In this document: piece by piece, positions 33,807 to 44,249 of the stretch | Position numbering within the stretch: position 1 is the first letter of the stretch | Layout of the letters: every line of letters begins with the position of its first letter | From: Chrysemys picta bellii | Taxonomy: Eukaryota; Chordata; Testudines; Emydidae | Reading direction: 5' to 3' | Assembly: GCF_011386835.1 (NCBI RefSeq) | Contig: NC_088797.1 | Coordinates: 35,897,583 to 35,961,582, forward strand | Length of the DNA: 64,000 bases | The notes under the pieces: model-generated | Databases searched by the model: none | Told to the model about the DNA's origin: nothing | Seen by the model: only the letters and a program-made list of their open reading frames with translations | Made by a program: the position numbers and the translations under genes

Positions 33807-33814
33807 TGCATCTC

Positions 33815-35079
33815 CCACTAGCAAGCTGCTCCACCTCTGTTTGGCTAAGTGTTCAATGTGGGGGAGCTGTTCCATATGCTCACAACCCAGCTCTTGCATC
33901 CCTACAGCCCCCAAATGGTATGCTCCTCCTAGGTTTCTCAAGACAACTGGCCTGACGCAAACACTCTTGGCCAGTCCTCCCCTCCCACCTGCCATGGACC
34001 TTCCCACTCCTACTGACCTGTGACCCTCCAAATGGTGCTTTGAGAGAGAAAAAAAAACAGTGTATTTGCTACTCAGCATTTATCACAATTGGCTGCAATC
34101 AAGGATGTGTCTGCAGTTACTCAGAGCTATAAAAATAGATCAGACAAAAATAGCCTGCTGAGCAAAACCAGTGAATAGTCTCTATCACTGATTAAAGGGC
34201 CTGATTTTTTTAAAATGGACTCTAATTTTGCAGATCCAAGATTAACGGTGTCCATGTAAGATGTATTTTGTCTGAAAATAGGGTAGCAGTCATGTAAATG
34301 CTAATATTTGAACCAATAATTTGCTGCTTGCAAAATGGGATCCTGTTTAATGGTGTGGGCCTGAAAAGTCAATACGTATTTATTCATTATGTAGCTCCTT
34401 CCATGCCAAAGGACCCCAAAGCCACTGCAGTGCTGAAATGCAGCTGGGGCGGATGGTGGCAGTTGTTTCATGGTGCGCAGCCTCATAATGTACTGCAATT
34501 GTTTAAGACAGGAGGAAGTACACTGAATCCAGCATCCATTGAAGGGGCAGGGGAGGGGGGGGGCTTGAAACAAGGAGCAGTGACATGCCTCTAACCCCTT
34601 GGGAGAAGTTGCTCTTGAAATACCACAGTGTGTCATGGGGACTCGACCCTGGACTAGAGCCGCAATGGCAGCAGAAGTCAGGACTCTGTTTCCTAAATTT
34701 CCTAAGATCCCGGGGGCAGATAGAACAAGCTAGCAACACTATCAGAACCAATCATAAGCCTGAACTGAGAGACAAACCATTTGGTTTTACTTTTGGTTTT
34801 GGGGGTGTTTCAGAAACTTTCTGGGGTGTAGCTGGAGAGAAGCATCATGGTCAGGGAGGACCCTTCTACCTTCACATTCCTATCCAAGGGAAGACTGAGT
34901 CATTTTGGGATTTCTGGGACATTAAAACAGTATCATCTCAGCTGTGATCAGAAACCCAGAAGGCTGAGGAAAGTCATGGTCAGACTATCAAGAGAGATTT
35001 AAATGCACATTGGAATCCAGACCAGAGAGCCACAAGGACAATCTTACCATCCTTGGTGTGGATACTTTGTAATAATATG
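33815..35079. other. No recognisable gene
   Basis: Unique-looking DNA with short frames (120 codons at most, 34585-34947) lacking known motifs. Confidence 0.5.
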
Positions 35080-35778
35080 TGTGACTGGGCTCCACTCACC
35101 ACACTGGCGCCTCCTGCTGGCCATCTTGGGGATTAGCAGTGCGGGTTGGTACGCCCTCTCCCAATGGTGCCTCACCCACCATCACGTCTGCTCTCGGACC
35201 CATGTCACTGAAAGGACTGCAGTGTCCTCTTCATGACACAGCCCTTCGGCCATGTCATGATCTGCGTTCCTCCTTCAGGGGGCCCTGCAGTCAACTGTCC
35301 AGCCACTTCCCCAGTGGCAAGTTTGGGGCAACTGGGCCCGCCCACAACTCCAGGTCCCAGCACAGGGACACTGTAGATGGCCGCCATGTGCTGTGTCCCC
35401 TCCAACGCCTCAGTGCATTTTCCCTAGACCACTTCCCCATGGCCCCAGCATCTTCTTTGCCCTTACCTCAGGGCCTCAGCATGCCAACTGTAGCAGCCAG
35501 AAAGGAGCTCCCTCTTGCTCTTCTGTTCCTTCCCAGTACTGCTCTCTCCAGGATGCTATCTTCCATCCAGCTGCAGGGCATCCAGTCCTCCCTCCTTAAC
35601 CACCAAGGAGTAACTGACCCTGCTCTGCCCTGTGGCTCTTCTTTTGTGGGCCCACTTGGCCCTGACTGGCTTCTCCTCACAGCCCTACCTCCTGTTGGCT
35701 GCTTCCTGCGCAGCCTCCCTAGGGCTCTGTTAACCCCTTACATGCCACTGTGTGGTAGACGTCCCATCACAACACCCC
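35080..35778 (+). mobile_element. Solo LTR, about 700 bp, of the TGTGAY...TCACA type
   Basis: It starts TGTGACTGGGCTCCACTC and ends GACGTCCCATCACA, giving TGTGA...TCACA inverted ends. GGCGCCTCCTGCTGGCCATC near the start closely resembles GGCGCCTCCTACTGGTCGTC of the LTR at 59219. C/T-rich interior. No target duplication was found (ATATG versus ACACC), so one end may be shifted or recombined. The 216-codon frame at 35139-35789 lies almost wholly inside and is not a gene. Confidence 0.5.
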
Positions 35779-36780
35779 TGTTTATTTGAGATGGAGCACA
35801 GGATGGTTTGTACTGGCTGTACAGTTTATATATATTTTTTTGTCTTTTGTTATTGTGATCTGCTTTTCCATTGTCTCCTATCCTACGTTCCCCAGACCTA
35901 AAAGTTTCAGTTACTGTTTTATTATGCTGGAAATCGCGATAGCGATTTTATTGTTTGTGCTCTGACTGACACTCCTTTGTGCTCTATGAGGGTTTTTTTG
36001 GGGAGGAGGCACCAGATGCCCTTGAAGGTGAACCCAGAACCCATAGCCCTGAGGAGAAAAGAGAGAAGCTGCAGCAGACACAGCTGGGTGCTGAAGTTAC
36101 AGCTCTGACACCAGAAAACAAGTATGTTTGTTGTCTTTCTTTTATTATATGACATGAGTTCTTATTTGGTAGGCTGAAGAGAGTGCACACCCTATCTTAG
36201 CATCTGTCATTTCTTTCTCTTATCCTTTCCCCACCCCCACCCCAATTCACTTAGGACTTACCAGCTTTGGGCTGCTCTCTGCACTGCTCTTTGGTTTGGG
36301 ATTCAAAATGGAGGATGATCCATTTAAGGCTTAATGGAAATAGAGCATTGACCTTTGTGGCTCTGATGTGAAAGGCCACTGTCTGGATTTAGTTCTGGAG
36401 GAGGAAGGAGCTGGTGCAACTGACTTACATTTTTAAACGTGACTATTGATGGTGGGTGCCTAAGTGTTCGGATGCCCAGTTTCAAACGCTGTAAATGGAT
36501 CTGATTTTTGGGGGGGGAGAGGGGGGGAGATGTTAGTGATCAGCTGTTATGACAAACTTCACCCCTTAAAGGCAACTCAAACTGGACACCCAAAAGTTGA
36601 GACTTGGAAAACCTAGTCACTTTTGAAAAATTAAGCCTTGAGTAACTGAGATTTTAGACACCAACTATCTTTGTGAATATATATATATATATATATATAT
36701 ATAACGACTACAGAACTGAGTTTTATCTTCTTTCTCTCCACACTACATTTTACAGTATAACAAGGAATTTAGGGGCACAG
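35779..36780. other. No recognisable gene
   Basis: Contains an (AT)n run at 36678-36703. Nothing else was recognised. Confidence 0.5.
36678..36703. repeat. (AT)n microsatellite
   Basis: About 13 AT units. Confidence 0.5.
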
Positions 36781-36850
36781 GGTGAAATCCTGGCCCTATT
36801 GAAGTCAATGGCAAAAATGTCATTGACTTCACTGGTGTCAGGACTGAAAT
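36781..36850. mobile_element. Short palindromic MITE
   Basis: GGTGAAATCCTGGCCCTATT with GAAGTCAATGGC, then CATTGACTTCACTGGTGTCA and GGACTGAAAT, form imperfect inverted arms. Same family as 4031-4102. Confidence 0.5.
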
Positions 36851-37136
36851 ACGAAGCTGGAATTAAGCAGAACACAAGGGGTCGTCTATTTTCATGCAAA
36901 GGGTCTTGGAGTGTCAGGGACCAGAAGTAGCTAGGACCCTAATATTACAGCATTTCCAATACCACCTTACTTCTTAGCACCATACCAGGCTGTTGGTTCA
37001 GGGAAAAGAATGGCACCTATTCAATCAGCCACCATTGCTTACTGTAGGGCAATGATCTCTAAGAATATTAGACTCATAGAATATCAGGGTTGGAAGAGAC
37101 CTCAGGAGATCATCTAATCCAACCCCCTGCTCAAAG

Positions 37137-37940
37137 CTAAATCCCAACTAAATCATCCCAGCCATGGGCTTTGTCAAGCCTGACCTTAAAAACCTCTAAG
37201 GAAGGAGATTCCACCACCTGCCTAGGTAACCCATTCCAGTGCTTCACCACCCTCCTAGTGAAAAAGTTTTTCCTAATATCCAACCTAAACCTCCCCAACT
37301 GCAACTTGAGACCATTACTCCTTGTTCTGTCATCAGGTACCACTGAGAACAGTCTAGATCCATCCTCTTTGGAACCCCCTTTCAGGTAGTTGAAAGCAGC
37401 TATCAAATCCTCCCTCATTCTTCTCTTCTGCAGACTAAAAAATCCCAGTTCCCTCAGCCTCTCCTCATAAGTCATGTGCTCCAGCCCCCTAATCATTTTT
37501 GTTGCCCTCCACTGGACTCTTTCCAATTTTTCCACATCCTTCTTGTAGTGTGGGACCCAAAACTGGACACAGTACTCCAGATGAGGCCTCACCAATGTCG
37601 AATAGAGGGGAATGATCACATCCCTCGATCTGCTGGCAATGCCCCTACTTATACAGCCCAAAATGCCATTAGCCTTCTTGGCAACAAGGGCACACTGTTG
37701 ACTCATATCCAGCCTCTCGTCCACTGTAACCCTTAGGTCCTTTTCTGCAGAACTGCTTCCTAGCCATTCGGTCCCTAGTCTGTAACAGTGCATGGGATTC
37801 TTCCGTCCTAAGTGCAGGTTTCTTTTGGCCCAATCCTCTAATTTGTCTAGGTCCCTCTGTATCCTGTCCCTACCCTCCAGCGTATCTACCACTTCTCCCA
37901 GTTTAGTGTCATCTGCAAACTTGCTGAGAGTGCAGTCCAC
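37137..37940 (-). pseudogene. CR1 ORF2, C-terminal reverse transcriptase part
   Basis: A 267-codon frame. The FADDTKLG catalytic box lies near its start, so the two catalytic aspartates of the reverse transcriptase palm are present here. [30 protein letters not shown] and [13 protein letters not shown] follow in the expected order. It ends in [13 protein letters not shown] plus a short tail, the C-terminus usual for this CR1 subfamily. It is separated from the upstream palm frame by a frameshift around 37940-37997. Not functional on its own. Confidence 0.5.
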
Positions 37941-37996
37941 ACCATCTCCAGATCATTAATGAAGATATTGAACAAAACCGGCCCCAGGACCGACCC

Positions 37997-38863
37997 CTAG
38001 GGCACTCCACTTGAAACCAACTGCCAACTAGACATGTAGCTGTTGATCACTACCCGTTGAGCCCTATAATTTAGCCAGCTTTCTATCCACCTTATAGTCC
38101 ATTCATCCAGCCCATACTTCTTTAACTTGCCAGCAAGAATACTGTGGGAGACTGTACCAAAAGCTTTGCTAAAGTCAAGGAATAACACATCCACTGCTTT
38201 CCCCTCATCCACAGAGTCAGTTATCTCTTCATAGAAGGCAATTAGGTTAGTCAGGCATGACTTGCCCTTGGTGAATCCATGCTGACTGTTCCTGATCACT
38301 TTCCTCTCTTCTAAGTGCTTCAGAATTGATTCCTTGAGGACCTGCTCCATGATTTTTCCAGGGACTGAGGTGAGACTGACTGGCCTGTAGTTCCCTGGAT
38401 CCTCCTCCTTCCCTTTTTTAAAGATGGGCACTACATTAGCCTTTTTCCAGTCATCCAGAACCTCCCCCGATCGCCATGAGTTTTCAAAGATACTGGCCAA
38501 TGGCTCTGCAATCACATCCGCCAACTCCTTTAGCACCCTTGGATGCAGCGCATCTGGCCCCATGGACTTGTGCTCGTCCAGTTTTTCTAAATAGTCCTGA
38601 ACCACTTCTTTCTCCACAGAGGGCTGGTCACCTTCTCTCCATACTGTGCTGCCCTGTGCAGCAGTCTGGGAGCTGACCTTGTTCGTGAAGACAGAGGCAA
38701 AAAAATCATTGAGTACATTAGCTTTTTCCACATCCTCTGTTACTAGGTTGCCTCCCTCATTCAGTAAGGGGCCCACACTTTCCTTGACTTTCTTCTTGTT
38801 GCTAACATACCTGAAGAAACCCTTCTTGTTACTCTTAACATCTCTTGCTAGCTGCAACTCCAA
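37997..38863 (-). pseudogene. CR1 ORF2, fingers and palm of reverse transcriptase
   Basis: A 288-codon frame. It begins in the linker ([10 protein letters not shown]) and contains [48 protein letters not shown] and [17 protein letters not shown], all standard CR1 reverse transcriptase blocks. The first catalytic aspartate is in [10 protein letters not shown], where the residue after AF is Gly (FGTV) instead of the usual Asp, a non-catalytic position. It ends at SSGVP, where the QGS motif would follow, because of a frameshift. Confidence 0.5.
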
Positions 38864-38885
38864 GTGTGATTTGGCCTTCCTGATT

Positions 38886-39674
38886 TCACTTGCCTGCCTG
38901 AGCAGTATTTTTATACTCCTCCCTGGTCATTTGTCCAATCTTCCACTTCTTGTAAGCTTCTTTTTTGTGTTTAAGGTCAGCAAGGATTTCATTGTTAAGC
39001 CAAGCTGGTCGCCTGCCATATTCACTATTCTTTCTACACATTGGGATGTTTTTTTCCTGCAACCTCAATAAGGATTCTTTAAAATACAGCCAGCTCTCCT
39101 GGACTCCTTTCCCCCTCATGTTATTCTCCCAGGGGATCCTGCCCATCAGTTCCCTGAGGGAGTCAAAGTCTGCTTTTCTGAAGTCCAGGGTCCATATTCT
39201 GCTGCTCTCCTTTCTTCCTTGTGTCAGGATCCTGAACTCGACCATCTCATGGTCACTGCCTCCCAGGTTCCCATCCACTTTTGCTTCCCCTACTAATTCT
39301 TCCCGGTTTGTGAGCTGCAGGTCTAGAAGAGCTCTGCCCCTAGTTGGTTCCTCCAGCACTTGCACCAGGCAATTGTCCCCTACACTTTCCAAAAACTTCC
39401 TGGATTGTCTGTGCATCGCTGTATTGCTCTCCCAGCAGATATCAGGGTGATTAAAGTCTCCCATGAGAACCAGGGCCTGCGATCTAGTAACTTCTGTTAG
39501 TTGCCAGAAGAAAACCTCGTCCACCCCATCCCCCTGGTCTGGTGGTCTATAACAGACTCCCACCACAACATCACCCTTGTTGCTCACACTTCTAAACTTT
39601 ATCCAGAGACTCTCAGGTTTTTCTGCAGTTTCATACCGGTGCTCTGAGCAGTCATACTCTTCTCTTACATACAA
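38886..39674 (-). pseudogene. CR1 ORF2, endonuclease C-terminal part
   Basis: A 262-codon frame with VGVCYRPPDQ, VLMGDFNHPDICWES (the catalytic GDFN block of APE-type endonucleases) and GGSDHEMVEF (the SDH block). The N-terminal endonuclease motifs (the N and E blocks) are missing because the element is 5'-truncated near 39690. It ends with the linker to the reverse transcriptase. Confidence 0.5.
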
Positions 39675-39690
39675 TGTAACTCCCCACTAC

Positions 39691-41842
39691 AATGCAACTT
39701 AAGTGGGCAGTGTGGGTAGAGGAAGAGAATGCCACTTACTAAATCACTTCAAAATACCAGGTAAAGAAATCCAGAGGGAAATAATCTTGGAAATTGTCTC
39801 CTCTTCTTTCCTATGTTTAAACAACAAAATTAGGACATTTGTATTACTAGCAACAATATGATATTTCAGAAACATTATAAAACAAGAGACTGATGCTTAG
39901 AATGCTCTATAGTCAGTGGATATTTATACAGTTATATTCGCTTCATTACTATTACATTCAATACCTGAAAGAATATAGCATCCTTTAGCAGGTACTCAGT
40001 CACTGTGGAGCTCTCTATAAATAAGAATGCTTTATTACATGGTTAATAGAGAAAAATATTTTAAAAAACAACAGTCTAATTTCTTTAGGAATATCAGTAT
40101 ATCAGATGTGGGCTTATTTGTATAATTTCTCAGGTCTTGTCTGCTGCAAATAAACCTAGTAGGTAGAGTGCTCTGCACAGGAAGGCCCTGGTCTCAGCTG
40201 GCCCTCATATTATAAATAATAAAAATAAGAACTGGATTCAGCAAAACAAAAAAAATACCACTTTGTTATTTTGTTATCTTGTAACAGCACAGGTTGGTCT
40301 GTTTCCAACTGTTTAATATACTCTGTACTTCATAATATTGATTTTCAGAAACACTATTCTGGATATTTTGATTTTATTTACATACCGTTTAACCTGACCA
40401 TAAAGAAAATGCAACTGTCAGCTCTGCAGCCTCTTGAAAAGTACAGGGAAAGTAATGAGTGTTTCTGTGGGAGAAGAGTGGTTTAAATACAGAAAGGCAC
40501 ATTGCAATATGACCTCAATCACTCTGATTATTCTGCTGGTTGTATAGAAGGGAAGGTTTATTATTTCCCAGGAACTGGCTCAGAGATGTGAAACCTTGAT
40601 ATCAGAAGGTGGATGATTACAGGTCTCCCTGCAGCAGCTACTGGGTCTGAACTAGGTTGTCTGAATGGCAGAATGTTATCTTACTCTGCCATAAAGGGAG
40701 CTTTTAGGAAGGCCAACTTACCATAAAGTTTGGGGAGAGTTTCCCCTGGTACTATATACTTATCCATGAGCTCAGATAAACAAACACCTCGGGCAGTGAG
40801 TCTCGTTGTGACATACATGTGAAACTGCAGCAATAATTCACTTGTGATGCAGCCACAAAATCCCTAAAGTTTCTTTGTAATGTGTGTTTAACCGCCTGAC
40901 ACTGCTTACCCGCAGGACCCAGTTCTGTGCTGTTTTTGCTGGGCACCGGTTGATTGGGTTCTGCACTGCAGACTCATTGATTCAGATGGTTTATTACCCC
41001 ACCCCACCCAAAAGGAAGTGGATCTGTGTCTTTAAAGAGAGAAGAGTTAAGGTTTAAGCTGAGCAGCCCAGAGAGAGGAAACCTGGGAGCTGCCAACCCA
41101 CCTTTCCCCCAGCTCTTCCTTTCCTGCAGTAAGAGGAGCTTGACTGAGTCAGATTTTCCATTCCAATGGTGTAGACTTTGTCTTAGAGCACATTGGAACC
41201 ACCATCGCGTCTTTGCAATATGCAGCTCTATTTCTTGTATGCAGAAGACATTTGAAATCAAATGCCCTGTTTTCTACTACACACAGATCCTACTAATTGC
41301 TTTCTTATTTTCTCTACCTTTTATGGGGCATGCTGACGCCAGGGCAGAATTGACACTATGGAGACTCAGATTAACCCAAAAGAAAATCAGGTTTTTTTTT
41401 TTTGTTGTTGTTCAGCCCACTGTGTGTTTGGAGATTAATACAGGCCCTAATTTCACTGATGTGGTTGCTCAGCATTATTTCATAAATATTTGACCTCATT
41501 ACACTATGGCTGATTTGCAGTTCTCTATTAAAATGGTTTGGGATAACATGTTTTAAACCTCTTCTGGCATAGCCACATGAAGTCAATATCTTGTCCCTCC
41601 TACCCATACTCTCTTCTTTGCAGTACTGTATGTTGGCAGTGAGATAGTATTTGCTACCAGAAATTTGGGGGTTATCTGTCTCATATCTGACACAGACATG
41701 GAATTCCACACATCTGTAACAACCACTTGAAAACCAGCTGGATACACGTGAACAGGCTGAGCATGGCCTGACTACTCAAGGAAACGAGAATTCCCTTGTC
41801 ATGTGACAAAGGTGAAGCCACACAGAATTACAGCAAGATGGC
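39691..41842. other. No recognisable gene
   Basis: Short frames of at most 155 codons (41026-41493) without a known motif. No repeat was identified. Confidence 0.5.
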
Positions 41843-42000
41843 GTTGTGCTTAAAGCACTGGTCTGTAGCTCAGAAATCCTGGTTTCAATGACCAGCTCAG
41901 CCACAAACTTCCTGTGCAACCTTGGGCAAGTTACTGACTCTTTCTCTTCCTCGTGTGTAAAATGGAAATAATAAAAACACTTTACAACCACTCCTTGTCA
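41843..42000 (+). mobile_element. MIR-like SINE fragment
   Basis: AAGCACTGGTCTGTAGCTCA, CCTTGGGCAAGTTACTGAC and GTGTAAAATGGAAATAAT follow the MIR order. A CR1 tail follows at 42007. The piece at 42185-42235 (GTACAGCGCCTAGCATCAGG) may be its displaced 3' part. Confidence 0.5.
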
Positions 42001-42006
42001 TCTTGT

Positions 42007-42181
42007 ATGGTTAGATAAGAAACAGTCTTTGCAACTGGACAACGGGGGATGGATCACTTGATCATTGCCCTGTTCTGTTCAATCCCTTGGAAGCATCCAG
42101 CATTGGCCATTGTCAGACGATGGGATACTGGGCTAGATGGACCATTGGTCTGACCCAGTCTGACCATTCTTATGTTCATGG
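42007..42181 (+). mobile_element. CR1 3'-end fragment
   Basis: GGATGGATCACTTGATCATT, then GATACTGGGCTAGATGGACC and GGTCTGACCCAG, ending CCATTCTTATGTTC. This is the 3' UTR end of a CR1 subfamily in plus orientation, with nothing upstream of about 42007. Confidence 0.5.
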
Positions 42182-42235
42182 TTTACAAAGTGTTCGTACA
42201 GCGCCTAGCATCAGGGAGCACCAATCTCATTTTAG

Positions 42236-42789
42236 TTTCTTTGCACTGCTGAACGTTAACAGCAATATGAAGTCATTTTCTCATAGCACTGAGCAGGGAC
42301 CTTTATTAAAAGGAAAACAGTATTGTGCTTGAAGACACTCTGTCTCTCTTTGCTCCACTGTAAAGCTTCTACCTAGAACCATCCACAGCCATGTTCCTGT
42401 CTGTCTGACTTCTTACTAGAGATTTTTATTTTATTTAAAGAAACAGTACATATGTTTTCCCACTCTCATTACTCTCCTGCTTTTGGGGAGGAAAGGCACT
42501 ACTTCCAGCAAGCACTGCCAATGGCACTTGCATCCTATTGGGAGAGGACCACACCAGATCCTACCTTGTCCTCAACAGTGGCGAGCAGAGCTTGCCTGAC
42601 ATGGAGATGAGCATGCCCTCCCCTGAATCTTCTGGGGGAATTGTGGCTGAATCAAGCAAAATCTCACTCCCCTTGGCAAAAAGAAAAGAAACGTGGCTAA
42701 AGAGCCAAAACTTGGGCCTTAGCATACACACCTATCTGATGCAAAGCTGCACTTTCATCCTTTAATAATGAATTGTGCTGAGTTGTCCA
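42236..42789. other. No recognisable gene
   Basis: Nothing recognised ahead of the CR1 5' region. Confidence 0.5.
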
Positions 42790-43217
42790 GGTGAAGGAGG
42801 AGCAAATACAGCACCCTTGGGGTAAGTGACTGTAGTGTGTGTTTGTTTGTGTTTGGGGGTTACTCGCTGTATGCTGAGCTTGTGTTGTCCGTCTGTTTTG
42901 TTTGTCTGGTTGTTTGAAGGACCATGTGCTGTGGCTGGCAGTTGGAAGCTGTGAGCTTCAAAGGAAGGTTTGAAAGCTAGAAGCCTCTGTTAATTGGCTG
43001 AGCCTTAGTCAGTGGGCGGGGCTAGCAAGCAGGCCAGGGCTTAATAAAGCAGTGCGCAAGCGACCAGGGAGCTTTGCTAACAGGGAGTTTTGCAAGGGAG
43101 TTTAGAAGGGGAGTGGGAAGGGGGCAAAGGCCCCTTGCTGTTTTCTTTAAAACTATAAATGCAACTACAGTCAAAACTTCCTGATTTAAACAACACCCTT
43201 TCATTATCTAGGAGACC
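42790..43217 (+). promoter_or_regulatory. CR1 5' UTR / internal promoter region
   Basis: G/T-rich leader with a GC box-like GGGCGGGGC (43014-43022) and an AATAAA (43043-43048) ahead of the ORF1 start. Non-LTR elements carry internal Pol II promoters in this position. No direct evidence of activity. Confidence 0.5.
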
Positions 43218-44108
43218 ATGCAGGCAAAAGCCCAGCAGCAGAGTGGGGACTATCCAGTTTATTGTGCTGAGTGCAGCATGTATGATTACCTGCCCTGTGG
43301 GCGGGTGGCGGGTGTGTGCATTCGGTGCAAGGAGCTCCAGGCCCTCAGAGACTGCATACGGGCTTTGGAGGCCAGGGTGGCGGAACTGGAGGAGCTAAGG
43401 GAGGCAGAGAGGTATGTTGATGAGGCTTTCCGGGACACTGTAGAATTGTCCCACCTCTGGTCAGACAGCCCCTGTGCTGTTGAAGAGGATGAAAGGCCCA
43501 GGGAAGCAGAGCAGTCAACGGGAGCAGAGGGAAACCTTCCCATAGTTGGAACCCTCCTTCCAGATGGTGTTAGGGTATCCTCTCGCACTGAAGTTACCTC
43601 TATGGCGGAGGGAACTCCAGTCACTAGGAAAAGGCAGGTGTTAGATAGCTGGGTTTGTGATGACCGGGACCGTATGGTGACTTGCCTGCCTGGTGCGAAG
43701 GTTGCGGATCTCTTGAGACATCTGGATAGACTTACGTGTAGTGCTGGGGAGGAGCCGGTGGTCGTGATACATGTAGGTACCAATGACATAGGGAAGGGTA
43801 GGAGAGACATCCTGGAGGCCAAATTTAGGCTGCTAGGAAAGAGACTGAAATCCAGGACCTCTATGGTGGCATTCTCAGAAATGCTCCCAGTTCCACGCGC
43901 AGGGCCAGGTAGGCAGGCAGAACTTCAGAGTCTCACTGCGTGGATGAGACAATGGTGTAGAGAGGAGGGGTTTAGATTCATTAGGAATTGGGGAAACTTT
44001 TGGGGTAGGGGAAGCCTATCCAGGAAGGATGGGCTCCACCTAAACCAAAGTGGAACCAGACTGCTGGCACTTAACATTAAAAAGGTTGCAGAGCAGTTTT
44101 TAAACTAG
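43218..44108 (+). CDS. CR1 ORF1 protein: zinc-knuckle-like, coiled coil, SGNH-esterase-like
   Basis: Intact 296-codon frame, the only intact retrotransposon ORF in the window. It starts MQAKAQQQSGDYPVYCAEC. Cysteines at residues 16, 19, 27, 34 and 37 give a CxxC...CxxC zinc-knuckle/PHD-like head, and residues about 38-66 look like a coiled coil (IRALEARVAELEEL). The C-terminal half resembles the SGNH hydrolase/esterase domain known from CR1 ORF1 proteins: VIHVGTNDIGKG (about 182-193) and DGLHLNQSG (about 271-279), the latter supplying the catalytic Asp-x-x-His. The expected GDS serine block appears as LDS (142-144) with nearby residues missing, so catalysis is doubtful. CR1 ORF1 is thought to bind element RNA and membranes or lipids. 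ORF2 follows after about 140 bp. Confidence 0.5.
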   Translation: MQAKAQQQSGDYPVYCAECSMYDYLPCGRVAGVCIRCKELQALRDCIRALEARVAELEELREAERYVDEAFRDTVELSHLWSDSPCAVEEDERPREAEQSTGAEGNLPIVGTLLPDGVRVSSRTEVTSMAEGTPVTRKRQVLDSWVCDDRDRMVTCLPGAKVADLLRHLDRLTCSAGEEPVVVIHVGTNDIGKGRRDILEAKFRLLGKRLKSRTSMVAFSEMLPVPRAGPGRQAELQSLTAWMRQWCREEGFRFIRNWGNFWGRGSLSRKDGLHLNQSGTRLLALNIKKVAEQFLN

Positions 44109-44249
44109 GAGATGGGGGAAAGCCAACTGCTGCAGAGGAGAACATGGATCGGACAGAGACTTCTCTTAGAGGAGAGTCTATTGATAGAGATTCTCTAGGT
44201 TCTAGTCAGGAGCAGAGGATGGAAGAGGGTAATGTAAGGCCCAGATCAG

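Larger units (their letters stand above)
37068..39690 (-). mobile_element. CR1 LINE, about 2.6 kb, 5'-truncated, minus strand
   Basis: The 3' end at the left reads TCATAGAATATCAGGGTTGG, then GATCATCTAATCCAACCC, a CR1 subfamily distinct from the other copies here. Three consecutive frames (39674-38886, 38863-37997, 37940-37137) carry endonuclease, palm and C-terminal reverse transcriptase in order. The element stops within the endonuclease, so ORF1 and the 5' UTR are absent. The breaks between frames are small and the copy is fairly young in appearance. Confidence 0.5.

Noticed and set aside
35139..35789. 216-codon plus frame
   Set aside because: Almost wholly within a solo LTR.
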